From NCBI GenBank assembly GCA_025362975.1, contig JANYES010000005.1:62001-126000 (forward strand): a stretch of DNA of 64,000 nucleotides, given 5' to 3'. Source of the DNA: Alphaproteobacteria bacterium (lineage in GTDB: Bacteria; Pseudomonadota; Alphaproteobacteria; Rickettsiales; SXRF01). The notes below the pieces were generated by a model. That model was given only the letters and a program-made list of their open reading frames with translations. It had not been told where the DNA came from and searched no databases. Within the stretch, counting starts at the first letter, position 1. Every line of letters begins with the position of its first letter. Made by a program: the position numbers and the translations under genes. Positions 14,394 through 22,569 of this stretch are shown here, in pieces.

Positions 14394-15446
14394 ATGCAAA
14401 CGACGACCGCCCCTATGACCCGCTATAATGAACTGCAGAGCGATATGGTTTATGCAAAGCAAGCCTTCTTGCTCATGCAGAAATACACTATCTCGCCGGC
14501 GCCGGAAAACTATGCCGTGTGGTTCCACTATGCGATGGGCGATAACAAAGACCTCGTGCGCGAAGTCGACAACGTCATCAACAACAATCTCGAATTCACG
14601 CAGGTCACCTGCTCGTACTTTCATAACAAATTCATCATGGCCACCCGCAACCAGAAAATGGTCGATGAAGCGGCGATGAGCGCGCAGAAAATCATCAGCG
14701 AAGTGCTGAAAGTCATCAACGAGTTCGGCAGCGAAACGCAAAGCTATCACCAGGATGTGGACGGATACCTGACCACGATTTCCGCGCAGGCAGAAAGTTC
14801 GGGCATCGGCGCGGTGGTCAAAGACCTGATCAGCGCGACCTCGAATCTGAAAAAGAAAAGCGAGAGCATCAATAAGAAGCTCGAAGAATCCAGCCAGGAA
14901 ATTACCACGCTGAAGAAGGATTTGAAACAGGTCACCATCGAAGCGCAGCGCGACTTCCTCACCGGTGTCTACAACCGCAAAACTTTCGAAAAATACGTCG
15001 ACGACCAGATCGAAATCGCGCGTCTTAAAGGCAATCAGGATCTGTGCCTGATGATGATTGACATCGATCATTTCAAGCAGTTCAACGACCGGTTCGGCCA
15101 TCTGCTCGGCGACGAAGTGCTCAAGATCGTGGCCAAGACGCTGACGGAAATCCTCAAAGGCCGCGACATCGTGGCGCGCTTCGGGGGCGAAGAATTCGTG
15201 GTCGTCCTGCCGGAAACGCCGATTGAAGGTGCGATGAAAGTGGCTGAAATGACTCGTCTTGCCATTGCCGGCAAGGAATTGAAACGCAAAGATACCGGTG
15301 AAAACTACGGTTCGATCACGGTGTCGATGGGGGTATCGCGCTTCCGCCCGGAAACCGACACCCTGCCCCTGCTGATCAAGCGCGCCGACGACGCCTTATA
15401 CGCGTCGAAACATAATGGCCGCAATCGCGCAACGCGCGAATCCTGA
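14394..15446 (+). CDS. Cytosolic diguanylate cyclase (GGDEF domain)
   Basis: 350 residues with no membrane segment. Residues 1-150 form an N-terminal helical domain common in alphaproteobacterial cyclases; 155-182 is a probable coiled coil; 184-348 is the GGDEF domain with active GGEEF at 264-268 and metal-binding DIDHF. It should make cyclic di-GMP. The inhibitory RxxD site is changed (KGRD at 255-258), so product inhibition may be weak. A TATACT box at 14380-14385 lies just before the ATG; a second Met at 14415 could be the true start. Confidence 0.92.
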   Translation: MQTTTAPMTRYNELQSDMVYAKQAFLLMQKYTISPAPENYAVWFHYAMGDNKDLVREVDNVINNNLEFTQVTCSYFHNKFIMATRNQKMVDEAAMSAQKIISEVLKVINEFGSETQSYHQDVDGYLTTISAQAESSGIGAVVKDLISATSNLKKKSESINKKLEESSQEITTLKKDLKQVTIEAQRDFLTGVYNRKTFEKYVDDQIEIARLKGNQDLCLMMIDIDHFKQFNDRFGHLLGDEVLKIVAKTLTEILKGRDIVARFGGEEFVVVLPETPIEGAMKVAEMTRLAIAGKELKRKDTGENYGSITVSMGVSRFRPETDTLPLLIKRADDALYASKHNGRNRATRES

Positions 15447-15638
15447 CCCCCTTGCAGGGGAGCCTGGCTAATCATAGGCCGGGTGAAAATCCGTGGACCA
15501 TCCGCCAGTGCGCGCACCATCATCTGTAAACTCCACCCATACATTTATTTCGTATCCGGTATGGATTTTATACTATGATAGGGGTTCCCCCGGAAGTCTA
15601 AAAGATTTGCGACATCGAGTCCGCGAATTACAAACCCC

Positions 15639-16376
15639 TTACGCGCAGAACATGCCGCCGTTGATGTGCAGCGTCTGGCCGGTAATGTAGTTCGCCTGAT
15701 CGCTGGCGAGGAACAAGGCGCCGGAGGCGATCTCGTCGGGGGCGCCCATGCGGCCCATCGGGATGTTCTGGCTGATACGGGTTTTCTGCTCGTCGCTGAG
15801 CACATCTGTCATATTTGTCGCGATAAAGCCCGGGGCGATGCAGTTGACGGTGATGCCGCGCGAGGCGATTTCCTGCGCGAGCGACTTGGCCATGCCGGTC
15901 ACGCCTGCTTTCGAGGCGCAGTAGTTCATCTGCCCGGGATTGCCGGTCCAGCCGACCACCGAGGTGATATAAATGATGCGCCCGTAGCGGCGTTTGACCA
16001 TGCCACGAAGCGCGGCGCGGGTCATTTTGTAGCTGGCGGTGAGGTTGATATCGATCACCTGCTGCCATTCTTCGTCCTTCATGCGCAGCGCAAGGTTGTC
16101 TTTGGTCACGGCGGCGTTGCAGATGAGGATATCGAGGCCGCCGAGTTTCTCTTCGGCTTGTTTGACCAGCTCTTCGACCGTGTCGAGTTTCGACAAATCG
16201 CAGGCGATGGGGATGGCACCCGCAAGTTCGGCCGCGAGCGCGTCGAGCTTTTCCTGGCGGCTGCCGGAGATGGCAAGCTGCGCACCATTGGCGTGCAATG
16301 CTTTGGCGATGGCCCCGCCGATGCCGCCGGTGGCGCCGGTGATGAGGGCTTTTTTACCTGCGACTGAAAAACTCAT
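15639..16376 (-). CDS. fabG: 3-oxoacyl-[acyl-carrier-protein] reductase
   Basis: 245 residues, a typical FabG. It reduces 3-oxoacyl-ACP with NADPH in fatty-acid elongation. Seen: cofactor loop TGATGGIGGAIA, NAA motif, catalytic Ser in YITSVVG, and NYCASKAG (YxxxK). The C terminus ends TLHINGGMFCA. AAAGGA sits 9 nt before the ATG. It is third in a minus-strand fabD-unknown-fabG operon; acpP and fabF, often next, are absent, and the convergent cyclase gene ends 192 nt away. Confidence 0.95.
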   Translation of the reverse strand: MSFSVAGKKALITGATGGIGGAIAKALHANGAQLAISGSRQEKLDALAAELAGAIPIACDLSKLDTVEELVKQAEEKLGGLDILICNAAVTKDNLALRMKDEEWQQVIDINLTASYKMTRAALRGMVKRRYGRIIYITSVVGWTGNPGQMNYCASKAGVTGMAKSLAQEIASRGITVNCIAPGFIATNMTDVLSDEQKTRISQNIPMGRMGAPDEIASGALFLASDQANYITGQTLHINGGMFCA

Positions 16377-16415
16377 GCGATGGATTCCTTTACGTGGATT
16401 GATAGGATGGGCGGC

Positions 16416-16865
16416 TTACGCCATGCCCGAGCCCCAGCCGATTTTGTCGGAGGCGACACGCGAGACGTGCGAATGTTTCCCGCCGCGACTGCGTTCTTTG
16501 GGTTCGCCGAGGGAGGCGAGCGTGGCCGCATGGGCTTTACAGAACCAGTCGCCGATCAGCTTGCCATCGTTTTCCAGCACTTCCCAGCTTGGCTTGTTTT
16601 CGTCGAAAGGGCGCATGATGGTGATGGTGTTGCCACGCGTCACGGCGGCGTAGCCTTCCGGCAAGCCGGGCTGGCAGGCGAGCGTGTCGGCGTAGCTCGC
16701 GGCATAATCGGTGGCTTCGCTTTTGCGGTAGTCCAGCTCGGCCATTTTGGAATTATCGATGGTGATCTGCGTGCGCAGCGTGTTGTTTTCAATGGCGAGT
16801 ACCGCAACCGTGGCTTTCAGCCCGTGGGCGTTTTGCGTGCGGTTAATGAAGTAGGTGGCGGCCAT
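16416..16865 (-). CDS. Unknown 149-aa protein between fabD and fabG
   Basis: Starts (MAATYFINRTQN) one base after the fabD stop and ends 39 nt before fabG, so it is transcribed and probably coupled with fatty-acid synthesis genes. A longer frame from 16937 lies inside fabD and is rejected. Soluble, no signal peptide or membrane segment; central region YAAVTRGNTITIMRPFDENK and a Gly/Ser/His-rich C terminus. I do not recognise the family. Confidence 0.75.
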   Translation of the reverse strand: MAATYFINRTQNAHGLKATVAVLAIENNTLRTQITIDNSKMAELDYRKSEATDYAASYADTLACQPGLPEGYAAVTRGNTITIMRPFDENKPSWEVLENDGKLIGDWFCKAHAATLASLGEPKERSRGGKHSHVSRVASDKIGWGSGMA

Positions 16866-16866
16866 G

Positions 16867-17808
16867 TTATTCAACTTTCGCAAAGGCTTCCATATCGGCG
16901 GGAGTGCCGACATTGAACGCTTCCATGTCCGCTTCAATGCGTTTGACCAGACCGCAGAGCACTTTGCCCGCGCCGATTTCGACCACGCGGCTGATGTGGT
17001 TTTTCTTCAGGAACTGCATTGATTCGCGCCAGCGCACCATGCCGGTGACTTGATCGACAAGCAGGCGGCGCAGGATTTCCGGATCGGATTCGGCACTTGC
17101 GGTAACGTTGGTGACAACCGGCACGACGGGGGCCATGAATTTCGCGGCACCGAGGGCTTCGCTCATTACGCCTGAGGCGGGAGCCATCAGCGGGCAATGG
17201 AACGGTGCGCTGACTTCGAGCATGATGGCGCGCTTCACGCCTTTGGATTTGGCGATTTCAATGGCGCGCTCCACGGCGGTGCGTGCGCCGGAGATGACGA
17301 TCTGGCCGGGAGCGTTGTCGTTCGCGACGCAGCAGATTTCGTCCTGGGCTGCGTCTTTGGCGATCTGTTCGGCGAGGTCGAAATCCGCGCCAATTAATGC
17401 CGCCATCGCACCGCGCCCTACCGGCACGGCGGCTTGCATGGATTTACCGCGAATACGCAGCAGGCGCGCAGTATCGGTGAGCGACAGCGCACCGGCGGCA
17501 CATAGTGCTGAATATTCGCCGAGCGAATGGCCCGCGACATAGTTGGCGTAATCGGACACTTTGAAACCGAGTTCGGTTTCCAGCACGCGAAGCACGGCAA
17601 TCGACGTCGCCATGATGGCGGGTTGCGCGTTTTCGGTCATGGTAAGGATATTCTGGGGGCCGTGGAAAATGACAGCCGAGAGTTTTTCGTTCAGGGCGCT
17701 ATCGACTTCTTCAAACACTTCGCGCGCGGCTGCGTATTGGTTCGCCATCTCTAAGCCCATGCCGACGACCTGCGACCCCTGCCCGGGGAAAAGCAGTGCT
17801 TTTTTCAT
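16867..17808 (-). CDS. fabD: Malonyl-CoA:ACP transacylase
   Basis: 313 residues. It moves malonyl from CoA to ACP to start each elongation round. Seen: FPGQGSQ near the N terminus, nucleophile in AGHSLGEYSAL, the conserved arginine in LLRIRGKSMQ, and the catalytic His in VSAPFHCPLM. The start at 17808 (MKKALLFPGQG) is preferred to 17844 because AAAGGAC sits 7-8 nt upstream and family homology begins there. First gene of the minus-strand fab operon. Confidence 0.95.
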   Translation of the reverse strand: MKKALLFPGQGSQVVGMGLEMANQYAAAREVFEEVDSALNEKLSAVIFHGPQNILTMTENAQPAIMATSIAVLRVLETELGFKVSDYANYVAGHSLGEYSALCAAGALSLTDTARLLRIRGKSMQAAVPVGRGAMAALIGADFDLAEQIAKDAAQDEICCVANDNAPGQIVISGARTAVERAIEIAKSKGVKRAIMLEVSAPFHCPLMAPASGVMSEALGAAKFMAPVVPVVTNVTASAESDPEILRRLLVDQVTGMVRWRESMQFLKKNHISRVVEIGAGKVLCGLVKRIEADMEAFNVGTPADMEAFAKVE

Positions 17809-17920
17809 TTTCTGTCCTTTTGGTTTCTCTGGGTTTTCCATCATATAAAGGCGGAATAAATAGTGGAGTTGCTAATTATTGGCAACGGTTATTGTGCAGG
17901 CTTAATCCCCTTAGACGCAT

Positions 17921-17984
17921 TGTCACCCCGCATGACGGGGGCTGTGAAGAGCGTGGGCGGACCCTGTCATGCGACGGGGTGACA
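17921..17984. repeat. Imperfect inverted repeat (palindromic element)
   Basis: Left arm TGTCACCCCGCATGACGGGG (17921-17940) matches the reverse complement of the right arm (17962-17984) except for a 3-nt insertion and one mismatch; the loop is about 21 nt. It would fold into a stable hairpin in RNA or DNA. It resembles dispersed palindromic elements of alphaproteobacteria. I found no second copy in this window. Confidence 0.65.
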
Positions 17985-18231
17985 GTTATGGGAGAGGTGG
18001 TCAATAGCGAACCGTTCAGAGCCTGTATTAATTTATATTATACAATATTTTAGTGGTTTTCGGCGTGTTTACCTTGCTTTCTCTTGACATTTCTTGACAT
18101 TTTGTGCGCCTTGCCGATTGCTGACGTTAGAATAATTACTAATAAACCATAAACTTAGCAAACCCGGAAGGGTTTTGCGACTTGACGGAAACGCGGCATT
18201 TCCACCTTTGCACTTGCCTTTCTCCCAAATC

Positions 18232-18333
18232 CGGCTATTGGTAACGCCCCCTTTACAGGGGCCTGTAGGCCGGTTATCGCAGATCACACCGGAATACGAA
18301 GGATTTTCAGTGATTTGAATCAGGAGATCAAGT
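18232..18333 (+). promoter_or_regulatory. Candidate structured leader of rpsF-rpsR
   Basis: The 5' region contains hairpins CCCC-6-GGGG (18248-18261) and GCCT-GT-AGGC (18261-18270), an outer GGTAAC/GTTATC pairing (18240-18245 with 18273-18278) and a CCGG pair around 18271 and 18289 with ACACCGGAAT. Many bacteria carry an S6:S18-binding leader with a CCG-containing element at this place. The match is by position and loose shape, not by a model search. Confidence 0.35.
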
Positions 18334-18747
18334 ATGCCTTTCTATGAAAGCACCTTTATTACCCGCCAGGATTTATCCCGTGCGGACATCACAAAATTAG
18401 CCGATAGCTACACCGCCATCGTTGAACAGGGCGGCGGCAAAGTCGTTCGCAACGAATACTGGGGTCTTCGCAACCTCAGCTACCGCATCCGCAAAAACCG
18501 CAAAGGCCACTACAATATGCTGGCTATTGACGCGCCGATCGCCGCGGTGAAAGAAATGGAACGCAACATGGGCATCAACGAAGACATCATCCGCACGCTG
18601 ACCGTTCGCCTCGACGAACTCGAAGAAGGCCCGAGCGTCATGATGCAGCAGGCGCGCTCGCGCGATGACTACCCGGCAGAAGGCGAAACCGCACCGGAAG
18701 TCGCCGTCGCTGCCGTTGCTGCTCCCACCGAAGAAACTCAAGCATAA
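18334..18747 (+). CDS. rpsF: 30S ribosomal protein S6
   Basis: 137 residues. S6 binds the 16S central domain as a pair with S18. The family pattern is clear (YESTFITRQDLS, NEYWGLRNLSYRIRKNRKGHY, the last block being the S6 beta-strand). The C terminus is extended by an Ala/Glu/Pro-rich tail of about 35 residues, common in alphaproteobacteria. CAGGAG at 18321-18326 precedes the ATG. rpsR follows after 12 nt. Confidence 0.97.
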   Translation: MPFYESTFITRQDLSRADITKLADSYTAIVEQGGGKVVRNEYWGLRNLSYRIRKNRKGHYNMLAIDAPIAAVKEMERNMGINEDIIRTLTVRLDELEEGPSVMMQQARSRDDYPAEGETAPEVAVAAVAAPTEETQA

Positions 18748-18759
18748 TAGGAACCATAT

Positions 18760-19020
18760 ATGGAACGTGCACAGCAATCCGACAGCGCAGGCCAGGGCCG
18801 CAAAGTCTTTTTCCGCCGCAAAAAAACCTGCCCGCTCTCCGGCGCCAACGCCCCGAAGATCGACTACAAGGACGTTAAACTCCTCCAGCGCTTCGTGTCC
18901 GAACGCGGCAAAATCCTGCCGAGCCGCATCACCTCTGTTTCCCACAAGAAACAGCGCGTACTCGCTACCGCTATCAAACGCGCCCGCAACATCGCTTTGT
19001 TACCCTTCGTGACAAAGTAA
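18760..19020 (+). CDS. rpsR: 30S ribosomal protein S18
   Basis: 86 residues. The S18 core is visible: [38 protein letters not shown] and [20 protein letters not shown]. It partners S6 on the small subunit. An intrinsic terminator begins 17 nt after the stop and separates it from the downstream membrane gene. Confidence 0.97.
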   Translation: MERAQQSDSAGQGRKVFFRRKKTCPLSGANAPKIDYKDVKLLQRFVSERGKILPSRITSVSHKKQRVLATAIKRARNIALLPFVTK

Positions 19021-19037
19021 TCGTTTCGTGCTAGGTC

Positions 19038-19072
19038 AAAGGGCAAGGTGCCGCCGCACTTTGCCCTTTTTC
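19038..19072 (+). terminator. Intrinsic terminator after rpsR
   Basis: AAAGGGCAAGGTG (19038-19050) pairs with CACTTTGCCCTTT (19057-19069) with one mismatch around a 6-nt loop, then a T-rich tail. It ends the rpsF-rpsR transcript, at least in part. Confidence 0.85.
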
Positions 19073-19092
19073 ATTTTCATAAGCATCCGACC

Positions 19093-20031
19093 ATGCCTGA
19101 TAAGGCCTTAGTTACCGCTCTCGTTGCAGGCCTGCTCAGTAGCGGTTTATTCCTCGTCGTCTTCGGCGCGGGGCTTGGCTTCCTGTTTATGTTTTTGCCG
19201 ACGCTGCCCTTGTTTTTCTTAGGCTTAAGCCGGATGGGCTATGGGTATAAGCGCTCGCTGACGGCAGCACTTGCGGGAGCCGCAGGCATCATTACGGCGG
19301 TGGCGGGTCCGGCGTCGGCGGCGTTGTACCTCGTGTTCTTAGGCCTTCCGGCAGCGTATTTCTGCCGCAAAGCGCTGCTGCATCTGCCTGCTACTGCGGG
19401 CGTCGATATGTTCTGGTATCCGCTTGGCCTGATTATTTTGAAACTCAGCCTCTGGGCCAGCATGCTGGTGGCGCTGATGACATGGTATTACGCGAGCCTG
19501 CCCGGCGGGCTGCCGCAATTGCTGACGCAGAATATCCGCGAGGCGTTTACCGATTTACAGGGGAATTACGGCGATATTATCGAGAGTATGGCCAGCGCAT
19601 GGTCGTTTTTGATGTTCCCGATCACTATCTGGCTGTGGGGAATGCTGGTGTTTGCTCATGCGTGGATCGCCAACCGGATTCTGGTAAAGCAGGACAAGCA
19701 TGTGCGCCCTGACATGGTATTTAAGCCGTTCGTGATTCCGAGCTGGGTGCTGAGCTTGCTGGCCATCTGCGCGCTAGCCTCGCTGATCGGCAGCCCGTCG
19801 ATGAGTTTCCTGGGCAAATCCACGCTGTTATCGCTGATGCTGCCGTATTTCTTCCTCGGCTGCACCATTATGCACCGCAGCGTGCGCGCATGGCCAAGCG
19901 GCCGTTTTTTCCTGCTTTTTGTCTATGTGCTGGTGTTTACCCTGTTCTGGCCGTTCCTGATCGTGGCCGGATTCGGGCTGGTGCAGCAGATTAAAAGCTT
20001 GTCAGGCCATGTTTCCTCGACTAAACGTTGA
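19093..20031 (+). CDS. DUF2232 family integral membrane protein
   Basis: 312 residues with about eight hydrophobic segments (from residue ~7 on) and short polar loops. The place between rpsR and rplI is the usual one for DUF2232 (YybS-like) proteins in alphaproteobacteria, and the C-terminal pattern of paired helices fits. Function is unknown; the fold is related to ECF-type S components by family, not tested here. ATG 19093 (MPDKALVTALV) is chosen because translation from 19048 would start inside the terminator. Confidence 0.85.
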   Translation: MPDKALVTALVAGLLSSGLFLVVFGAGLGFLFMFLPTLPLFFLGLSRMGYGYKRSLTAALAGAAGIITAVAGPASAALYLVFLGLPAAYFCRKALLHLPATAGVDMFWYPLGLIILKLSLWASMLVALMTWYYASLPGGLPQLLTQNIREAFTDLQGNYGDIIESMASAWSFLMFPITIWLWGMLVFAHAWIANRILVKQDKHVRPDMVFKPFVIPSWVLSLLAICALASLIGSPSMSFLGKSTLLSLMLPYFFLGCTIMHRSVRAWPSGRFFLLFVYVLVFTLFWPFLIVAGFGLVQQIKSLSGHVSSTKR

Positions 20032-20121
20032 GCCCCCCGCTGGATTGAAGCCTCGGGAATAGTGGCGCTAACGACTAGTATTTGGGCCGCTTATAAGACC
20101 AACCCTCAAGGAGTAATACAC

Positions 20122-20580
20122 ATGGACGTTATCTTACTGGAACGCATCGCCCGCCTCGGCAACATGGGCGAAATCGTGAAAGTCCGCAACGGCTACGCAC
20201 GCAATTTCCTCATCCCGATGAAAAAAGCCATGCGCGCCAACGAAGACAGCAAAAAAGAATTCGAAGCACGCCGCCACGAAATCGAAGCTGAAAACGCGAA
20301 GTCCCGCGCTGAAGCGCAAGTTCGCGCCGACAAGATCGCCGGTATCACGCTGGTCATCACTCGCCAGGCGAGCCAGGAAGGCAAGCTCTACGGTTCGGTC
20401 ACCATCCGCGATATCTCGGAAGCCCTCGCCGCTATCGGGCAGGACGTGCCGAAATCGCTGATCGTGCTTTCGACCATCATCAAAACCCTCGGCGAATACC
20501 CTGTGCGCCTGAACGTGCACCCGGAAGTCGTATCGACCATTACGCTCAAAGTCGCTCGCATCGAAAGCGAAGCCGCTTAA
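20122..20580 (+). CDS. rplI: 50S ribosomal protein L9
   Basis: 152 residues. The N-terminal domain MDVILLERIARLGNMGEIVKV and NGYARNFLIPMKKA is diagnostic; a charged connecting helix and the C-terminal rRNA-binding domain follow. ATG 20122 has AAGGAG at 20109-20114; an upstream in-frame start at 20062 adds unrelated residues. L9 sits at the L1-stalk side of the large subunit and affects frame maintenance. Confidence 0.97.
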   Translation: MDVILLERIARLGNMGEIVKVRNGYARNFLIPMKKAMRANEDSKKEFEARRHEIEAENAKSRAEAQVRADKIAGITLVITRQASQEGKLYGSVTIRDISEALAAIGQDVPKSLIVLSTIIKTLGEYPVRLNVHPEVVSTITLKVARIESEAA

Positions 20581-20586
20581 ACTTCA

Positions 20587-20637
20587 GTTGACAGTTGGCA
20601 GTTAGCAGATGACATTATTGTCTAGTTAACTGTCAAC
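20587..20637. repeat. Inverted repeat between rplI and dnaB
   Basis: GTTGACAGTT (20587-20596) and AACTGTCAAC (20628-20637) are perfect complements; inside them GACA-TTAT-TGTC (20611-20622) forms a second small hairpin. The pair fills the whole rplI-dnaB gap and ends 10 nt before the dnaB start. No T run follows, so it is more likely an RNA element or operator than a terminator. Confidence 0.55.
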
Positions 20638-20647
20638 GTAGCTGACA

Positions 20648-22159
20648 ATGTCCTCCCTCCTCACCAGTGCCAATCCAGAGCTGTTAAGCGCGTCCGCTGC
20701 TATCGCAACGCCGTATCGCGAGGCGCCGTGCAACGTGCAGGCAGAGCAGGCGCTGCTCGGCGCGTTGCTGGTCAATAACGACGCGCTGCAGTACATCGGC
20801 GATTTGCTTCGCGCTGAGGATTTTTATGAACCGCTGCACGCGCGCATTTTCGACGCCATCCAGAAATTCAATTTAAAAGGGCAGGTCGCCAATCCGGTGA
20901 CGCTCAAGCATTACTTCGATCAGGATTCGGCACTGACCGATATCGGCGGCGGGGCGTATCTGGCCAAGCTCGCGGCCTCGGCGGTGACGGTGATTAATAT
21001 TTCCGATTACAGCCAGATGATTTACGACCTGTCGCTCAAGCGCCAATTGATTACCATCGGTGGCGACGTGGTCAATGACGCCTACCAGCACAAGATCGAA
21101 ATCCCGGCGATGGAGCAGATCGAATCGGCGGAACAGAAGCTGTTCAACCTGTCGATGGAAGGCTCGGGCGACCGCGGCTTCAAGCCGATCAAAAGCTCCA
21201 TCCTCAACGCCATCGCGCAGGCAGAGCATGCGTTCAAGCACCAAGGCGTGGTCGGTCAAACCACGGGGTTACGCGATCTTGACGCCATGCTTGGGGGTTT
21301 GCAGAAATCAGATCTGCTGATTCTCGCGGGGCGCCCGTCGATGGGTAAAACTGCGCTTGCGGTCAACCTTGCTTATAATTCCTGCCTTGCGCTTGCTAAA
21401 CAGGCGAAAGAAAAGAACCTGCCGATTAAAGATGTCGGGAGCGTCGGGTTTTTCTCGCTCGAAATGTCGGCGGAGCAGCTGACTGTGCGTATGTTATCGT
21501 CAGCCAGCGGCATCAACTCGTCGAAAATTATCCACGGTAAAATCTCGCAGGACGATTTCGCCCAGCTCGTGCGCACCAGCAACGAAATGGCCACCCTGCC
21601 CTATTTTATCGACGACACGCCGGCGCTGTCCATTTCGGGCCTGCGCGCGCGCGCGCGGCGCTTGAAGCGCCAGCATAATTTGAAAGTACTGGTGGTGGAT
21701 TATCTGCAACTCGTGCGCGGGTCGACGGCGGCCTCGCAGGCCAACCGAGTGCAGGAAGTCTCGGAAATTACGCAAGGCCTGAAGGCCATCGCCAAAGAAC
21801 TCGAGATTCCCGTGATCGCGCTGTCGCAGCTCAGCCGCGCTGTCGAGCAGCGCGAAGACAAGCGCCCACTGCTGTCGGACCTTCGCGAATCCGGGTCGAT
21901 CGAGCAGGACGCCGATATCGTGATGTTTATTTACCGCGAGGAATATTACCTGTCGCGCTCCATGCCGTCGATGGACGACCATACGAAATTTGAAAAATGG
22001 AAATCCGATATGGACCGCGTGATGAACGTGTCGGAAGTGATCGTGGCCAAGCACCGTAACGGCGCCATCGGCACGGTGAAGCTGCGTTTCGACGGCAACC
22101 TCACCCAGTTCGTCGACCTCGCCGAAGGCAGCTACGATATTTACGCGTCTAACGAATAG
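20648..22159 (+). CDS. dnaB: Replicative DNA helicase DnaB
   Basis: 503 residues. The N-terminal collar domain (PCNVQAEQALLGALLVNNDAL) precedes a RecA-type motor with Walker A GRPSMGKTALA, Walker B LVVDYLQL, and the H3/H4 blocks SQLSRAVEQREDKRP and LRESGSIEQDADIVMFIYR. The hexamer unwinds DNA at the fork. No Shine-Dalgarno is seen before the ATG. The 3' end overlaps a convergent minus-strand gene by 11 nt. Confidence 0.97.
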   Translation: MSSLLTSANPELLSASAAIATPYREAPCNVQAEQALLGALLVNNDALQYIGDLLRAEDFYEPLHARIFDAIQKFNLKGQVANPVTLKHYFDQDSALTDIGGGAYLAKLAASAVTVINISDYSQMIYDLSLKRQLITIGGDVVNDAYQHKIEIPAMEQIESAEQKLFNLSMEGSGDRGFKPIKSSILNAIAQAEHAFKHQGVVGQTTGLRDLDAMLGGLQKSDLLILAGRPSMGKTALAVNLAYNSCLALAKQAKEKNLPIKDVGSVGFFSLEMSAEQLTVRMLSSASGINSSKIIHGKISQDDFAQLVRTSNEMATLPYFIDDTPALSISGLRARARRLKRQHNLKVLVVDYLQLVRGSTAASQANRVQEVSEITQGLKAIAKELEIPVIALSQLSRAVEQREDKRPLLSDLRESGSIEQDADIVMFIYREEYYLSRSMPSMDDHTKFEKWKSDMDRVMNVSEVIVAKHRNGAIGTVKLRFDGNLTQFVDLAEGSYDIYASNE

Positions 22160-22562
22160 GGATCGACGCGACCTTCGATTTTTCCGCTGATTTGATGGCG
22201 CCCGCCAACTCGTAATTTTCACAGGCGATGGCTTTTTGCAGGGCCGTTTTGCCGTCGACGACGGCGTCGAGTTGGGCGGTGCGTACGAGGGCTTGATCCA
22301 TCCTGCCGTCAACTCTGCCAGCGCGCTCATGCAGCTCACGCGTGTTGATGAGCATGCGTAACAGGGCTTCTTGCGTGCGAGTGGGCGTGCAGGTGTCTTT
22401 GACCAGATCGTCCAGGCAATCGCTAAGCGTTTGTGCGGTGAGCCTGCCTTCGGTCAGGATGTCATTGACTGGCGCTTCCTTACCTATGAGATAGGCGTCG
22501 CGCAGATTATACTGTTCTTCGCGCGCTTCGCGGTGAGCAATCTGCCGGATCGAGGCGTGCAC
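22149..22562 (-). CDS. C-terminal fragment of the frameshifted unknown gene
   Basis: 137 residues from a GTG, but the same frame reads as coding back to about 22612 (WEEAFPRLYPEYLKF), where it meets the frame of the upstream ORF. Removing one G from the GGG at 22613-22615 joins both parts into one protein of about 460 residues. The tail DGKTALQKAIACENYELAGA resembles an ankyrin-type helix pair, as does HGKTPAQL before the break. It overlaps the dnaB 3' end. Function unknown. Confidence 0.6.
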   Translation of the reverse strand: MHASIRQIAHREAREEQYNLRDAYLIGKEAPVNDILTEGRLTAQTLSDCLDDLVKDTCTPTRTQEALLRMLINTRELHERAGRVDGRMDQALVRTAQLDAVVDGKTALQKAIACENYELAGAIKSAEKSKVASIPIR

Positions 22563-22569
22563 CTGATCG

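Larger units (their letters stand above)
17809..18333. other. 525-bp divergent intergenic region between fabD and rpsF
   Basis: No convincing gene is seen. It holds the upstream region of fabD, a large inverted repeat at 17921-17984, two tandem TTGACA boxes at 18084-18089 and 18094-18099 without a clear -10 partner, and the structured rpsF leader at 18232-18333. A short open frame at 17796-18053 lacks family resemblance and crosses the repeat. Confidence 0.6.

Noticed and set aside
18084-18133. Sigma-70 promoter from tandem TTGACA boxes upstream of rpsF
   Set aside because: No -10 box at 16-18 nt from either TTGACA; TAGAAT at 18128 is too far away.
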